Of a DNA stretch of 64,000 nt, positions 47,225-60,875 are shown piece after piece. Each line of letters begins with the position of its first letter. The stretch's first letter is position 1. The DNA lies in assembly GCA_022432975.1 (NCBI GenBank), contig CM039511.1, forward strand, positions 18,502,557-18,566,556, in the 5' to 3' direction. The translations under genes and the position numbers were made by a program. Under the pieces are notes generated by a model. That model was given only the letters and a program-made list of their open reading frames with translations. It was not told where the DNA came from and searched no databases. The stretch comes from Begonia masoniana (Eukaryota; Streptophyta; Magnoliopsida; Cucurbitales; Begoniaceae).

Positions 47225-48331
47225 TGTAGGAGCGTGATTATCTAAGAGGGGGTGAATTAGACTTTTTAAAATAATTTAGTTAACCTAATCGTTTTCTCTC
47301 CTTGTATGCAATTACTACGATTTTAGCAAACAAGTCAGCAGATTAAAGTAAAAGAGAGAGAGAGAAATCGACACCAAAGTTTTTAACGTGGTTCGGCCAA
47401 AACTTGCCTACTTCCACGCTCCAAGGCTCCCCCTTGAAGATTCTTTCCTTCTCCTCAAAAGAAATCTAGATCGCACTTCACGGGCGTCGATCTACTGCCT
47501 TTTACAAATCTGGATTGAACTATCTAGGTGTCAATCCACTGCCTTTACACTTTTACAAGATGAAAATGATTCTCAGCATAAAGCTACACTCTCTCAAATG
47601 CTAAATCTCAAGTTCAGATCTAGAAAGGTGAATACAAAGTTTTTTGCTAAGGCTCTTGGTAGCACAGAGTTACTGTTTCAAAAGATTGGCAAAAGTTCTT
47701 CTCCCGAGCTTCATTTTTCTTTATATACTCTGTCTCTAATCCGCGTCTCATTCAGAAGGCTCCTTGTTTCCGTACAAAAATATTACCGTTGGAGAACATT
47801 CGAATGCAAAAAAATAGCCGCTGAGATCTTGAGTCGCTATCGCTCGCGGTCGTTTAATAATCTGGACAAAGTGAGACTTTGGACAAATGAGCTTGAACTA
47901 ATTCATTTGGTCTGAAGTTGTTCTCACTTTGGAAAAGTAAGTTTGGACGAGTGAATTTGGACGAGTGCGTCGGACTAATAACTTTGGACGAGTGCTTTTG
48001 TCTTTTGACCTTGGACGACTGCGTCTGTCTTTTGACCTTGGACGACTGCATCTGTCTTTTAACTCTGGACGACTGCATCTTTCTTTCACGAATGTGACTG
48101 TCTTTCAATAATACTTTGGACGATTGACTTTGGACTAATAACACTTAACCAAAAACCGTTAGAAAACGTAATACCCTTTTCAAAGGGCATTTCCAGATAA
48201 ATACTATAAGCACAATAGTCCAAATATTCAGTTCATGTATTTCCTATATAATATAATCATCAGTTCATCTATTTCATATAAAACATAATCATCAAAAACA
48301 TATTTAAACTTAAACTCTATTTAAGTCAACA
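47225..48331 (-). mobile_element. 5' LTR of the SIRE-like element (1107 bp)
   Basis: The + strand runs TGTAGGAGCGTG ... TTAAGTCAACA, ending beside CCGGG. It contains about four degenerate 27-bp units (47940-48080), two of them with the TTTTGACC word. Confidence 0.92.
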
Positions 48332-48627
48332 CCGGGGACTCTACATCTCGGGATGTTCCGATAGAGGAGGACGCCTCTGCCACCGCGACTGCGCCGCCAT
48401 TGTCCCCTCAGGTTAATAATAGCTAGGACATGATGCAGCATATGTATGAGATGCATCAAGTGCAGCAGCAGCTGGATCAGAGGTATCAGCAGATGGAGCA
48501 ACAGAGGATGAAGTTCCTCATAGGTAGGGTCGAGGAGCTCGTCGTGAGCTATCAAAAGGTGATTGAGTCACAAGACTATCTCCGTGAGTCCCTTAAAGAG
48601 TTCACTGAGAGGATGGGGGATTAGATG
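48332..48627 (+). pseudogene. Coiled-coil, Gln-rich gene end of unrecognised origin
   Basis: A coding-like frame resumes right of the Copia element: DSTSRDVPIEEDASATATAP, a stop at about 48423, then MMQHMYEMHQVQQQLDQRYQ, QMEQQRMKFLIGRVEELVVS and a terminal ESLKEFTERMGD-stop ending at 48624. Heptad-like spacing suggests a coiled coil. It may join 37949-38144 as the target interrupted by the Copia insertion. It is C-terminal only, and the family is unknown to me; a transposon-encoded protein is possible. Confidence 0.45.
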
Positions 48628-49035
48628 CCGGCCGGAGATGAGGATGTCCCCGGAGTAGTATAGTTTAGATTATATATTTCATTTTATGTACTTTACTTTT
48701 CGTCTGTAAATTTGATGTACTTTAATTTTATATCTTGATATTTATTATTTGTACTAGAATCTGACTGTTGAGTACATATTTGTGATTTAAATTTACAGGT
48801 ACTGTTTGAAGATAGATATGGATGAGTCATAAAACAAACGAAACTCTGTCTATTTTTTTAATTTTTTTTGTTTTTTTTTAAATAAACTGAAAGAAAGAAA
48901 TAATTATAATTTGAATAACCTCAAATAAATAAGTATTATTAAAATAAACTACAATAAATAATTATAATTTAAATAACTTAAAATATATATGTAATTATTT
49001 ATAATTTATTTAAATATATATTTATATACAAAAAT
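48628..49035. other. AT-rich flank with imperfect internal repeats
   Basis: Words such as ATAATTATAATTTGAATAAC recur here and again at 54180-54290 beyond the solo LTR, so the two flanks may be parts of one AT-rich repeat region. No gene. Confidence 0.5.
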
Positions 49036-52000
49036 TGTAACACCCGGTATTTTTGACCATGTAATTATCCCCCGAATTATTAAACGAGATTAATTTGATA
49101 TTAATACAATGAATGTTTTAATGGAATTTGTCGGGGTGTTTAATAGAAAAAGGGAGTTTCGGAGAGACCGAATCGACGAACTAAATAACAATTTAGTAAG
49201 AAACCAATGGAAGGGCATCATGGGAAAGCAATTAAGGTGGTTGGGAGGGAGCCAATGAGGGCTTGACATATGTTCAACTTGTTGAAGAAGCCATGTTCTT
49301 TCTCTCTCTTCCTTTCTTCTCTTCCCTCCTACGTGAAACACTTCTCATTTTCTCTCTTCTCTATTTCTCTCTTTCACGCAAACCAGACAACCTCCTCTCC
49401 ACGGCAACGATCAACGAATCTCTTCCTTTCTTCCGATTTCTCCGTTTAAGGTAATCCTCTACGCTAGTTAACGAGTTTTGACTAGTTATACGTGAGTTCC
49501 GTTGAAGTTTTAGGGTTAAGGTTTTGGAGAAAACTTATCATTTTTGTACAAAAAACACGCTAGAATGTTATCTAAGGGTTTGAATGGAGCTTAGAGATAG
49601 TTCTACTAAGTTTGTTAGTTAGCATTTTTCAACATGGTTTATGTTCGATCGTGCATGATATAGGTTCGTGAATCGCCAAGGACGTACGTGCGCGTTGCAA
49701 CTCTACGGACATCAAGTAAGTTCATGCGTATAAGTTGGCTCTTAAGGCCCTATATCACGGAGGTACTAGGTTTTTGATTGTCGGGTAGTTAGGCCGTAGG
49801 TTACATTTTAGTTGAAATGTGTTTTGTTTCATGTCTTGCTTTGTTATCCTGTCGCCTGTTTATGTTACGTTTAAGCACTGTATAGGTTAATGCATACACA
49901 TTTTCCTGAAAGTCATGTAAATGTTTTATGCACGTAATTTGAAGTTAAGAAAGATAAAATGTGAATGTAATGTACGGTTAAATGTGGGATGGGGACTGGC
50001 ATCCTGTTATCCTGTTATGTGCCTGAAGTGCACCTCTGTTATATACTTGAAGTGTACTCCTGTTGTGCCAGTTCCTCTATAAGCCCAACTTATACCTCTG
50101 TCCACTTGAATGTAATGTTCATGTATTTCAAAAGTTCATGCATAGCATATGCATCACTGCATTGTATGTTCTTACTGAGCTCTAGGCTCATAGTTGAACT
50201 CCCTGTTGTAGGTATGAATCCTCCGGATGAGGACTTTGTGCCTCAGGCTGATGAGTAGGTGCAGTTGGCGGGACAAGCTCGTGGGGTTGGTTGCGGCAGT
50301 CAGACGCATTTTGACTTGTGGGGTGTAGTTTTGAAGTGTATGTAGAGTTTTGTACAGTTTTGGGATTCTTGTGATGTATAGGAATTGTGTTGATGTTTTA
50401 AAACCTCTGTTCTGACAGTTGTAATTTTCTTGAAATATACTGGAATTGTTTGGAATCTTGTCCTCTTAGGTTGTGCATGGATTGTCTTGAGTTTTAGAGC
50501 TATCCATGCAGTTAGATTTCTTGAACTCCTGTCATGTTTTTTAATACGTTTAAAAATTTTGTTTTGGATCGGGTTTTGGGGTTTAGAAGCATTTTTGTGT
50601 CTAAAGAGGTTGAGAAGAAGTTTAATAGTGAGTTGTGAGGTTATTAGGACATGTAGATGTGAAACAGAGAGGTAGCCGATCGATCGGCTGGGGTAGCCGA
50701 TCAATCAGTGGAGTGTTGAATTCTGTTCTTTAAACAGTCGTCCATTCTGTTCTGTAAACAGTCATCCATTCTATTCTTTAAACACTCGTCCATTCTGTTC
50801 TTTAAACAGTTGTCCATTCTGTTCCTTAAACAGTCATCCATTCTGTTCTATAAATAGTCGTCCATTCTGTTCTTTAAACAGACATCCATTCTGTTCCTTA
50901 AACAGTCATCCATTCTGTTCTATAAATAGTCGTCCATTCTGTTCTTTAAACAGACATCCATTCTGTTCCTTAAACAGTCGTCCATTCTGTTCTGTAAACA
51001 GTCGTCCATTCTGTTCTTTAAACAGTCTTCAATTCTGTTCTTTAAACAGTCGTCCATTATGTTCCTTAAACAGTCATCCATTCTGTTCTTTAAACAGTCG
51101 TCCATTCTGTTCTGTAAACAGTCGTCCATTCTGTTCTTTAAACAGTCGTCCATTCTGTTATGTAAACAGTCGTCCATTCTGTTCTTAAACAGTCGTCCAT
51201 TCTGTTCTGTAAACAGTCGTCCATTCTGTTCTTTAAACAGTCGTCCATTCTGTTCTGTAAACAGTCGTCCATTCTGTTCTGTAAACAGTCGTCCATTCTG
51301 TTCTTAAACAGTCGTCCATTCTGTTCTTAAACAGTCGTCCATTCTGTTCTGTAAACAGTCGTCCATTCTGTTCTTTAAACAGTCGTCCATTCTGTTCTTT
51401 AAACAGTCGTCCATTCTGTTCTTTAAACAGTCGTCCATTCTGTTCTTAAACAGTCGTCCATTCTGTTCTTAAACAGTCGTCCATTCTGTTCTTAAACAGT
51501 CGTCCATTCTGTTCTTAAACAGTCGTCCATTCTGTTCTTTAAACAGTCGTCCATTCTGTTCTTTAAACAGTCGTCCATTCTGTTCTTTAAACAGTCGTCC
51601 ATTCTGTTCTTTAAACAGTCGTCCATTCTGTTCTTTAAACAGTCGTCCATTCTGTTCTTAAACAGTCGTCCATTCTGTTCTTTAAACAGTCGTCCATTCT
51701 GTTCTTAAACAGTCGTCCATTCTGTTCTTTAAACAGTCGTCCATTCTGTTCTTTAAACAGTCGTCCATTCTGTTCTTAAACAGTCGTCCATTCTGTTCTT
51801 TAAACAGTCGTCCATTCTGTTCTGTAAACAGTCGTCCATTCTGTTCTTTAAACAGTCGTCCATTCTGTTCTTTAAACAGTCGTCCATTCTGTTCTTAAAC
51901 AGTCGTCCATTCTGTTCTTTAAACAGTCGTCCATTCTGTTCTGTAAACAGTCGTCCATTCTGTTCTTTAAACAGTCGTCCATTCTGTTCTTTAAACAGTC

Positions 52001-54063
52001 GTCCATTCTGTTCTTTAAACAGTCGTCCATTCTGTTCTGTAAACAGTCGTCCATTCTGTTCTTTAAACAGTCGTCCATTCTGTTCTGTAAACAGTCGTCC
52101 ATTCTGTTCTTTAAACAGTCGTCCATTCTGTTCTGTAAACAGTCGTCCATTCTGTTCTGTAAACAGTCGTCCATTCTGTTCTTTAAACAGTCGTCCATTC
52201 TGTTCTTTAAACAGTCGTCCATTCTGTTCTTTAAACAGTCGTCCATTCTGTTCTTTAAACAGTCGTCCATTCTGTTCTTTAAACAGTCGTCCATTCTGTT
52301 CTTTAAACAGTCGTCCATTCTGTTCTTTAAACAGTCGTCCATTCTGTTCTGTAAACAGTCGTCCATTCTGTTCTTTAAACAGTCGTCCATTCTGTTCTGT
52401 AAACAGTCGTCCATTCTGTTCTGTAAACAGTCGTCCATTCTGTTCTTTAAACAGTCGTCCATTCTGTTCTGTAAACAGTCGTCCATTCTGTTCTTTAAAC
52501 AGTCGTCCATTCTGTTCTGTAAACAGTCGTCCATTCTGTTCTTTAAACAGTCGTCCATTCTGTTCTGTAAACAGTCGTCCATTCTGTTCTTTAAACAGTC
52601 GTCCATTCTGTTCTGTAAACAGTCGTCCATTCTGTTCTGTAAACAGTCGTCCATTCTGTTCTGTAAACAGTCGTCCATTCTGTTCTTTAAACAGTCGTCC
52701 ATTCTGTTCTGTAAACAGTCGTCCATTCTGTTCTTTAAACAGTCGTCCATTCTGTTCTGTAAACAGTCGTCCATTCTGTTCTGTAAACAGTCGTCCATTC
52801 TGTTCTTTAAACAGTCGTCCATTCTGTTCTTTAAACAGTCGTCCATTCTGTTCTGTAAACAGTCGTCCATTCTGTTCTTTAAACAGTCGTCCATTCTGTT
52901 CTGTAAACAGTCGTCCATTCTGTTCTGTAAACAGTCGTCCATTCTGTTCTTTAAACAGTCGTCCATTCTGTTCTGTAAACAGTCGTCCATTCTGTTCTTT
53001 AAACAGTCGTCCATTCTGTTCTGTAAACAGTCGTCCATTCTGTTCTTTAAACAGTCGTCCATTCTGTTCTGTAAACAGTCGTCCATTCTGTTCTGTAAAC
53101 AGTCGTCCATTCTGTTCTTTAAACAGTCGTCCATTCTGTTCTGTAAACAGTCGTCCATTCTGTTCTTTAAACAGTCGTCCATTCTGTTCTGTAAACAGTC
53201 GTCCATTCTGTTCTGTAAACAGTCGTCCATTCTGTTCTGTAAACAGTCGTCCATTCTGTTCTTTAAACAGTCGTCCATTCTGTTCTTTAAACAGTCGTCC
53301 ATTCTGTTCTTTAAACAGTCGTCCATTCTGTTCTTTAAACAGTCGTCCATTCTGTTCTTTAAACAGTCGTCCATTCTGTTCTGTAAACAGTCGTCCATTC
53401 TGTTCTGTAAACAGTCGTCCATTCTGTTCTGTAAACAGTCGTCCATTCTGTTCTGTAAACAGTCGTCCATTCTGTTCTGTAAACAGTCGTCCATTCTGTT
53501 CTGTAAACAGTCGTCCATTCTGTTCTGTAAACAGTCGTCCATTCTGTTCTGTAAACAGTCGTCCATTCTGTTCTGTAAACAGTCGTCCATTCTGTTCTTT
53601 AAACAGTCGTCCATTCTGTTCTGTAAACAGTCGTCCATTCTGTTCTTTAAACAGTCGTCCATTCTGTTCTTTAAACAGTCGTCCATTCTGTTCTGTAAAC
53701 AGTCGTCCATTCTGTTCTTTAAACAGTCGTCCATTCTGTTCTTTAAACAGTCGTCCATTCTGTTCTTTAAACAGTCGTCCATTCTGTTCTTTAAACAGTC
53801 GTCCATTCTGTTCTTTAAACAGTCGTCCATTCTGTTCTGTAAACAGTCGTCCATTCTGTTCTTTAAACAGTCGTCCATTCTGTTCTTTAAACAGTCGTCC
53901 ATTCTGTTCTGTAAACAGTCGTCCATTCTGTTCTGTAAACAGTCGTCCATTCTGTTCTGTAAACAGTCGTCCATTCTGTTCTTTAAACAGTCGTCCATTC
54001 TGTTCTTTAAACAGTCGTCCATTCTGTTCTTTAAACAGTCGTCCGGCGGGCGGGGTCGTCACA
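49036..54063 (+). mobile_element. 5-kb solo LTR with target duplication AAAAT
   Basis: Starts TGTAACACCCGG and ends GTCGTCACA, flanked by AAAAT at 49031-49035 and 54064-54068. Its 5' part has the landmarks of this LTR class (pyrimidine-rich tract at 49290-49380, GGCCCTATATCACGGAGG at about 49747, GATGAGGACTTTG at 50226). There is no internal coding region. About 3.3 kb of it is a 24-bp minisatellite that extends almost to the LTR end. The GTCACA end in place of GTTACA is a one-base variant. Confidence 0.87.
50728..54043 (+). repeat. 24-bp minisatellite, about 138 units
   Basis: The unit is CAGTCGTCCATTCTGTTC plus TTTAAA or TGTAAA, or a 23-bp version with TTAAA. 50728-51180 is more divergent (CAGTCATCC, CAGACATCC, TATAAATAG). 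51180-51800 mixes 23- and 24-bp units. 51872-54043 is almost all 24-bp units differing only at T/G. Because 24 is a multiple of three, two long - strand frames (NGRLFKEQ/NGRLFTEQ and NRMDDCLK/NRMDDCLQ repeats) stay open; they are a by-product of the array. Confidence 0.97.
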
Positions 54064-54319
54064 AAAATAACATAATTAATTATTTTTTAAATTAGTTATA
54101 TTAATAATGTATTCAAATTATTTTATAGTAGAGGTTTTTTTAAGCGAAGTTTAATTTGAATAATTATATAAACTAAAAGAAATATATAATTATAATTTGA
54201 AATAACCTAAAATAAATAGATATTATTTAAATAAACCAAAATAAATCATTATAATTTAAATAATCTTTTAATTACATGAAAATGAAATAATATTATAATT
54301 TTGATTATGTTTGAAAATG

Positions 54320-56092
<1,773 letters not shown>

Positions 56093-56240
56093 GAGTCAAC
56101 ATAAAACAATATAACGACCACAATGCCTCAATATTTGTGTTAGGAAAATAATAAAATTGGTAGGAAAAATAATAATAATAATACCACCGCTATAAAATGT
56201 GAAGAGTACTGATAAGATAATTATCAGAAAAGACTGTACT
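56093..56240. other. Short flank of the LTR element within the MULE
   Basis: AT-rich with AATAATAATAATAATA; likely a decayed intron or spacer of the Mutator-like gene. Confidence 0.4.
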
Positions 56241-57394
56241 TGTAACGCCCCGAAAACCCAGCCGGGTTACCGGTACGCACAAGGACTACTCTGATACCAT
56301 AACTGTAACGCCCCGAGTCACCACGACCCGGTTCGCTACAGGGACTACTCTGAGCTAAACGACTCCCTTTAACTACTATCTCATCCACTTAACTACTAAC
56401 GCAAGGAATCCATTTTAATTAAACGGACGCAGCAGAATTAAAACTAACTTCCCGAAGCTCTCTTATGTCTTACCTAGCTGCATAGACTCACTAATTTCCC
56501 TTAATCCTAACCGTTAAGCACCACGGCGTCCTCCCCGAAAATTTTGGCAGAGTAACGCCTGAAAATGGCACCCCCAAAAATTCTAAGTACTTGTAAAATA
56601 AATCCTCAACCAGATCCAAAATAATTCTACTTATCTAACCAACATACAAAATCCTCAAATCATCATCATATTAGTAGAAAGATTGTACCATCAACCAGAA
56701 ATAAAGAAAATTCACAGTATAGGGTGACCCATCACCCTTAACTATGACTAAATACAACCACTACACAATGCCCCACAAAATGAAAACAAAGAGAAGCCCT
56801 ACTCCCCATCAATACCGAGTCACAGCTCCTTCCCAGGTCGGGTCACCCTAACACTGCCATCAGCCGCGGCCCTGGTTGCACGCCACCAACTGCCATCTAC
56901 TCCTAGTCAGGCTATCGGTAGTCACCCTCCCGCTCAGCAGTACCTATACCACAGAACATACTATAAGCTCAAAGCTTAGCAAGTAGAGTGCTAAAAATAA
57001 ACATGAAGCATAAAAACCGGTTATGCAATCCTAACACATGCACGTCTCTACACACGTTGTCATCACCTCACCGCATCACATCTCACCAAGGTTTGGAATG
57101 TAACTGCACCAGGCAGTCAGTCCTTACACCGCACTGTTTACCAGCACGTCACCGCCGTCCCAGTTCCTCCAGGAACGGGGTCCATGAGTCACACCTGAAC
57201 CTACTGTCGCCTGTCCACACCGTACCTTACATCCACTACTCTCTCGCGCTTACAACATGCTCAAAACTTGTTTGCGTAACTTTTAAAACATGACGCACGC
57301 TAACTATAGCCAACTAACGACGACTTCACATACACACCATATCACATACCACCTCCTCCCATACCCGCACTCCTTTCGTTCTCGTTCAATTTGT

Positions 57395-57937
57395 TCATTC
57401 GTACCCCACCTCCGGCCCGAGTCCAACCCAGAATTCACGGAGTACCCCACCTCCAGCCCGAGTCCCACCCGAAATTCACGAAGTACCTCACCTCCGGCTC
57501 GAGTCCCACCCAGGATTCGCTGAGTACCTGACCTCCGGCCCGAGTCCAACCTAGAATTCACAGAGTACCTGACCTCCAGCCCAAGTCCCACCCGGAATTC
57601 GCGGAGTACCTGACCTCCGACCCGAGTCCAACCTGGAATTCGCGGAGTACCTGACCCGGCCCGAGTCCAACCCGGAATTCGCAGAGTACCTGACCTCCGC
57701 CCGAGTCCAACCCGGAATTCGCGGAGTACCTGACCTCGGCCCGAGTCCAACCCGGAATTCGCGGAGTACCTGACCTCCGCCCGAGTCCAACCCGGAATTC
57801 GCAGAGTACCTGACCTCCGCCCGAGTCCCACCCGGAATTCGCGGAGTACCTGACCTCCGGCCCGAGTCCAACCAAGAATTCGCGGAGTACCTGACCTCCG
57901 GCCCGAGTCCAACCCGGAATTCGCGGAACACGTCACC
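57395..57937 (-). repeat. 41-bp minisatellite, about 13 units
   Basis: GC-rich units containing GTACCTGACCTCCGGCCCGA followed by GTCCAACCCGGAATTCGCGG, each with a GAATTC site. Small indels (39-42 bp) shift the frame between units. - strand open frames here (57304-57936) are repeat translations. Confidence 0.93.
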
Positions 57938-57944
57938 TCTTAGT

Positions 57945-60104
57945 TAATTACGTACAACTGACCCACAACCTGTACAAAACCCATAACATACATACAACTG
58001 ACCCACAACCTGCACAAAACTCACAACATACGTACAACTGACCCACAACCTGTACAAGACTCACAACGTACGTACAACTGACCCACAACCTGTAAAAAAC
58101 TCACAACATACATACAACTGACCCACAACCTGTACAAGACTCACAACATACGTACAACTGACCCACAACCTGTACAAGACTCACAACATACGTACAACTG
58201 ACCCACAACCTGTACAAGACTCACAACATACGTACAACTGACCCACAACCTGTACAAGACTCACAACATACGTACAACTGACCCACAACCTATACAAGAC
58301 TCACAACATACGTACAACTGACCCACAACCTGTACAAGACTCACAACGTACGTACAACTGACCCACAACCTGCAAAAAACTCACAACATACATACAACTG
58401 ACCCACAACCTGCATAAGACTCACAACCTACATACAACTGACCCACAACCTGCACAAGACTCACAACCTACATACAACTGACCCACAACCTGAACAAGAC
58501 TCACAACATACGTACAACTGACCCACATCCTACACAAGACTCACAACCTACATACAACTTACCCACAACCTGCACAAGACTCACAACATACATACAACTG
58601 ACCCACAACCTGCATAAGACTCACAACCTACATACAACTGACCCACAACCTGTACAAGACTCACAACATACGTACCACTGACCCACGTCCTGCACAAGAC
58701 TCACAACCTACATACAACTGACTCACAACCTGAACAAGACTCACAACATACGTACAACTGACCCACAACCTGTACAAGACTCACAACATACGTACAACTG
58801 ACCCACAACCTGTACAAGACTCACAACATACGTACAACTGACCCACAACCTGTACAAGACTCACAACATACGTACAACTGACCCACAACCTGCACAAGAC
58901 TCACAACCTACATACAACTGACCCACAACCTGCACAAGACTCACAACATACGTACAACTGACCCACATCCTGCATAAGACTCACAACCTACATACAACTG
59001 ACCCACAACCTGTACAAGACTCACAACATACGTACAACTGACCCACAACCTGCACAAGACTCACAACATACGTACAACTGACCCACAACCTGTACAAGAC
59101 TCACAACATACGTACAACTGACCCACAACCTGTACAAGACTCACAACATACGTACAACTGACCCACAACCTGTACAAGACTCACAACATACGTACAACTG
59201 ACCCACAACCTGTACAAGACTCACAACATACGTACAACTGACCCACAACCTGCACAAGACTCACAACATACGTACAACTGACCCACAACCTGTACAAGAC
59301 TCACAACATACGTACAACTGACCCACAACCTGTACAAGACTCACAACATACGTACAACTGACCCACAACCTGTACAAGACTCACAACATACGTACAACTG
59401 ACCCACAACCTGTACAAGACTCACAACATACGTACAACTGACCCACAACCTGCACAAGACTCACAACATACGTACAACTGACCCACAACCTGCATAAGAC
59501 TCACAACCTACATACAACTGACCCACAACCTGTACAAGACTCACAACATACGTACAACTGACCCACAACCTGTACAAGACTCACAACATACGTACAACTG
59601 ACCCACAACCTGTACAAGACTCACAACATACGTACAACTGACCCACAACCTGTACAAGACTCACAACATACGTACAACTGACCCACAACCTGTACAAGAC
59701 TCACAACATACGTACAACTGACCCACAACCTGTACAAGACTCACAACATACGTACAACTGACCCACAACCTGTACAAGACTCACAACATACGTACAACTG
59801 ACCCACAACCTGTACAAGACTCACAACATACGTACAACTGACCCACAACCTGCACAAGACTCACAACATACGTACAACTGACCCACAACCTGTACAAGAC
59901 TCACAACATACGTACAACTGACCCACAACCTGTACAAGACTCACAACATACGTACAACTGACCCACAACCTGTACAAGACTCACAACATACGTACAACTG
60001 ACCCACAACCTGTACAAGACTCACAACATACGTACAACTGACCCACAACCTGTACAAGACTCACAACATACGTACAACTGACCCACAACCTGTACAAGAC
60101 TCAC
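57945..60104 (-). repeat. 40-bp minisatellite, about 54 units
   Basis: Units contain ACGTACAACTGACCCACAAC followed by CTGTACAAGACTCACAACAT. Recurrent variants are CTGCACAAG, CTGCATAAG and CCTACATAC, the last two often together. No unit-length change is seen in the central part. Confidence 0.95.
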
Positions 60105-60867
60105 ACTTAGGCATTTACACCCACACTACTACTTACCTAGCACTCTAGCTCACTGAGGATGCTCGGTTCCCTGTCCACCTACGGCTCGACCTAAGTCAAA
60201 AATTTAAACTTCATTAAAATCAAGCTTACATTCACCAATTCACTCTCAAACTACTATTTCTAGCCTAACCCAACTAAAACCCAACTAAACAGGCCACTAA
60301 TTTGGGTTTGGTAAAAACTGTCCCAAAACTTCAGATGCGCGTAACTTTTGTATCGGCTGACGGAATCGAACGATTCCAGCGGCCATGTACTCCTCTAATA
60401 ACCTAGTTTAACCTGCTAAAAGGAAATTTAAAATAAACGGCCGCAGCTAGGTCAAAAATAGCAAAACCCGAATCTGCCCTAAACCAGAAATTTTCCCTTC
60501 CCGGTTTCCAATCAATTCCACCCGTTTCCTCACCAACCACATTTACCCTCAATTAGCATAATCTAACCAAAATCCCGAGGCTACATACAGCAAAAATCGA
60601 AATGCCCAAAGCGGGCTTGCTGATTTTTGCCTAAATAGGGCTCTTCGCGGCCAGGCGACCATAGCCGATCCAAGGGTCGGCAAACCCACGTCGAAAGCAA
60701 CCAATTTCGACCGTTGATCGAGCTCAAACCAGCTCGTCACCCTCGGCCACGAATAGAACCGAAACAGGGCAAAAAGAGGACTTACTGTTCGGTCCTGTGC
60801 CCGAAGACGGCCGAAAATGGCGGCCCTAGAAAAGCTAGAATCGCCGACATCGTCTGGCTGGAGAACG
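60105..60867 (-). other. LTR body between the array and the hAT insertion
   Basis: Single-copy LTR sequence, with 60549-60740 open on the - strand but without recognisable motifs. It continues after the hAT element at 62305-62636. Confidence 0.55.
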
Positions 60868-60875
60868 TCAGAAAC

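Larger units (their letters stand above)
38145..48331 (-). mobile_element. SIRE-like Ty1/Copia retrotransposon with envelope-position ORF
   Basis: Complete architecture on the - strand: 5' LTR (48331-47225), initiator-Met PBS, gag with two zinc knuckles, protease, integrase, RT, RNase H, an additional 3' ORF set, polypurine tract (39260-39247, read AAAAAGGGGGAGAT) and 3' LTR (39246-38145). An extra ORF after RNase H is the hallmark of the SIRE lineage. LTRs differ by a few percent by eye. Flanks are CTGGG and CCGGG. All ORFs carry frameshifts or stops, so the copy is not autonomous. Confidence 0.88.

Noticed and set aside
50728..54043. CRISPR-like array
   Set aside because: Units are contiguous with no unique spacers, and the context is a plant LTR with an exact target duplication.
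51753..54062. 769- and 716-codon repeat proteins on the - strand
   Set aside because: A 24-bp unit without stops automatically keeps frames open; variants change by unit type, upstream 23-bp units break the frame, and no start context or domain supports a gene.
57304..57936. 210-codon - strand protein with repeated EFRVGLG/GRRSGT units
   Set aside because: It arises from the 41-bp minisatellite; frame changes between units shuffle the same peptides in all three frames.
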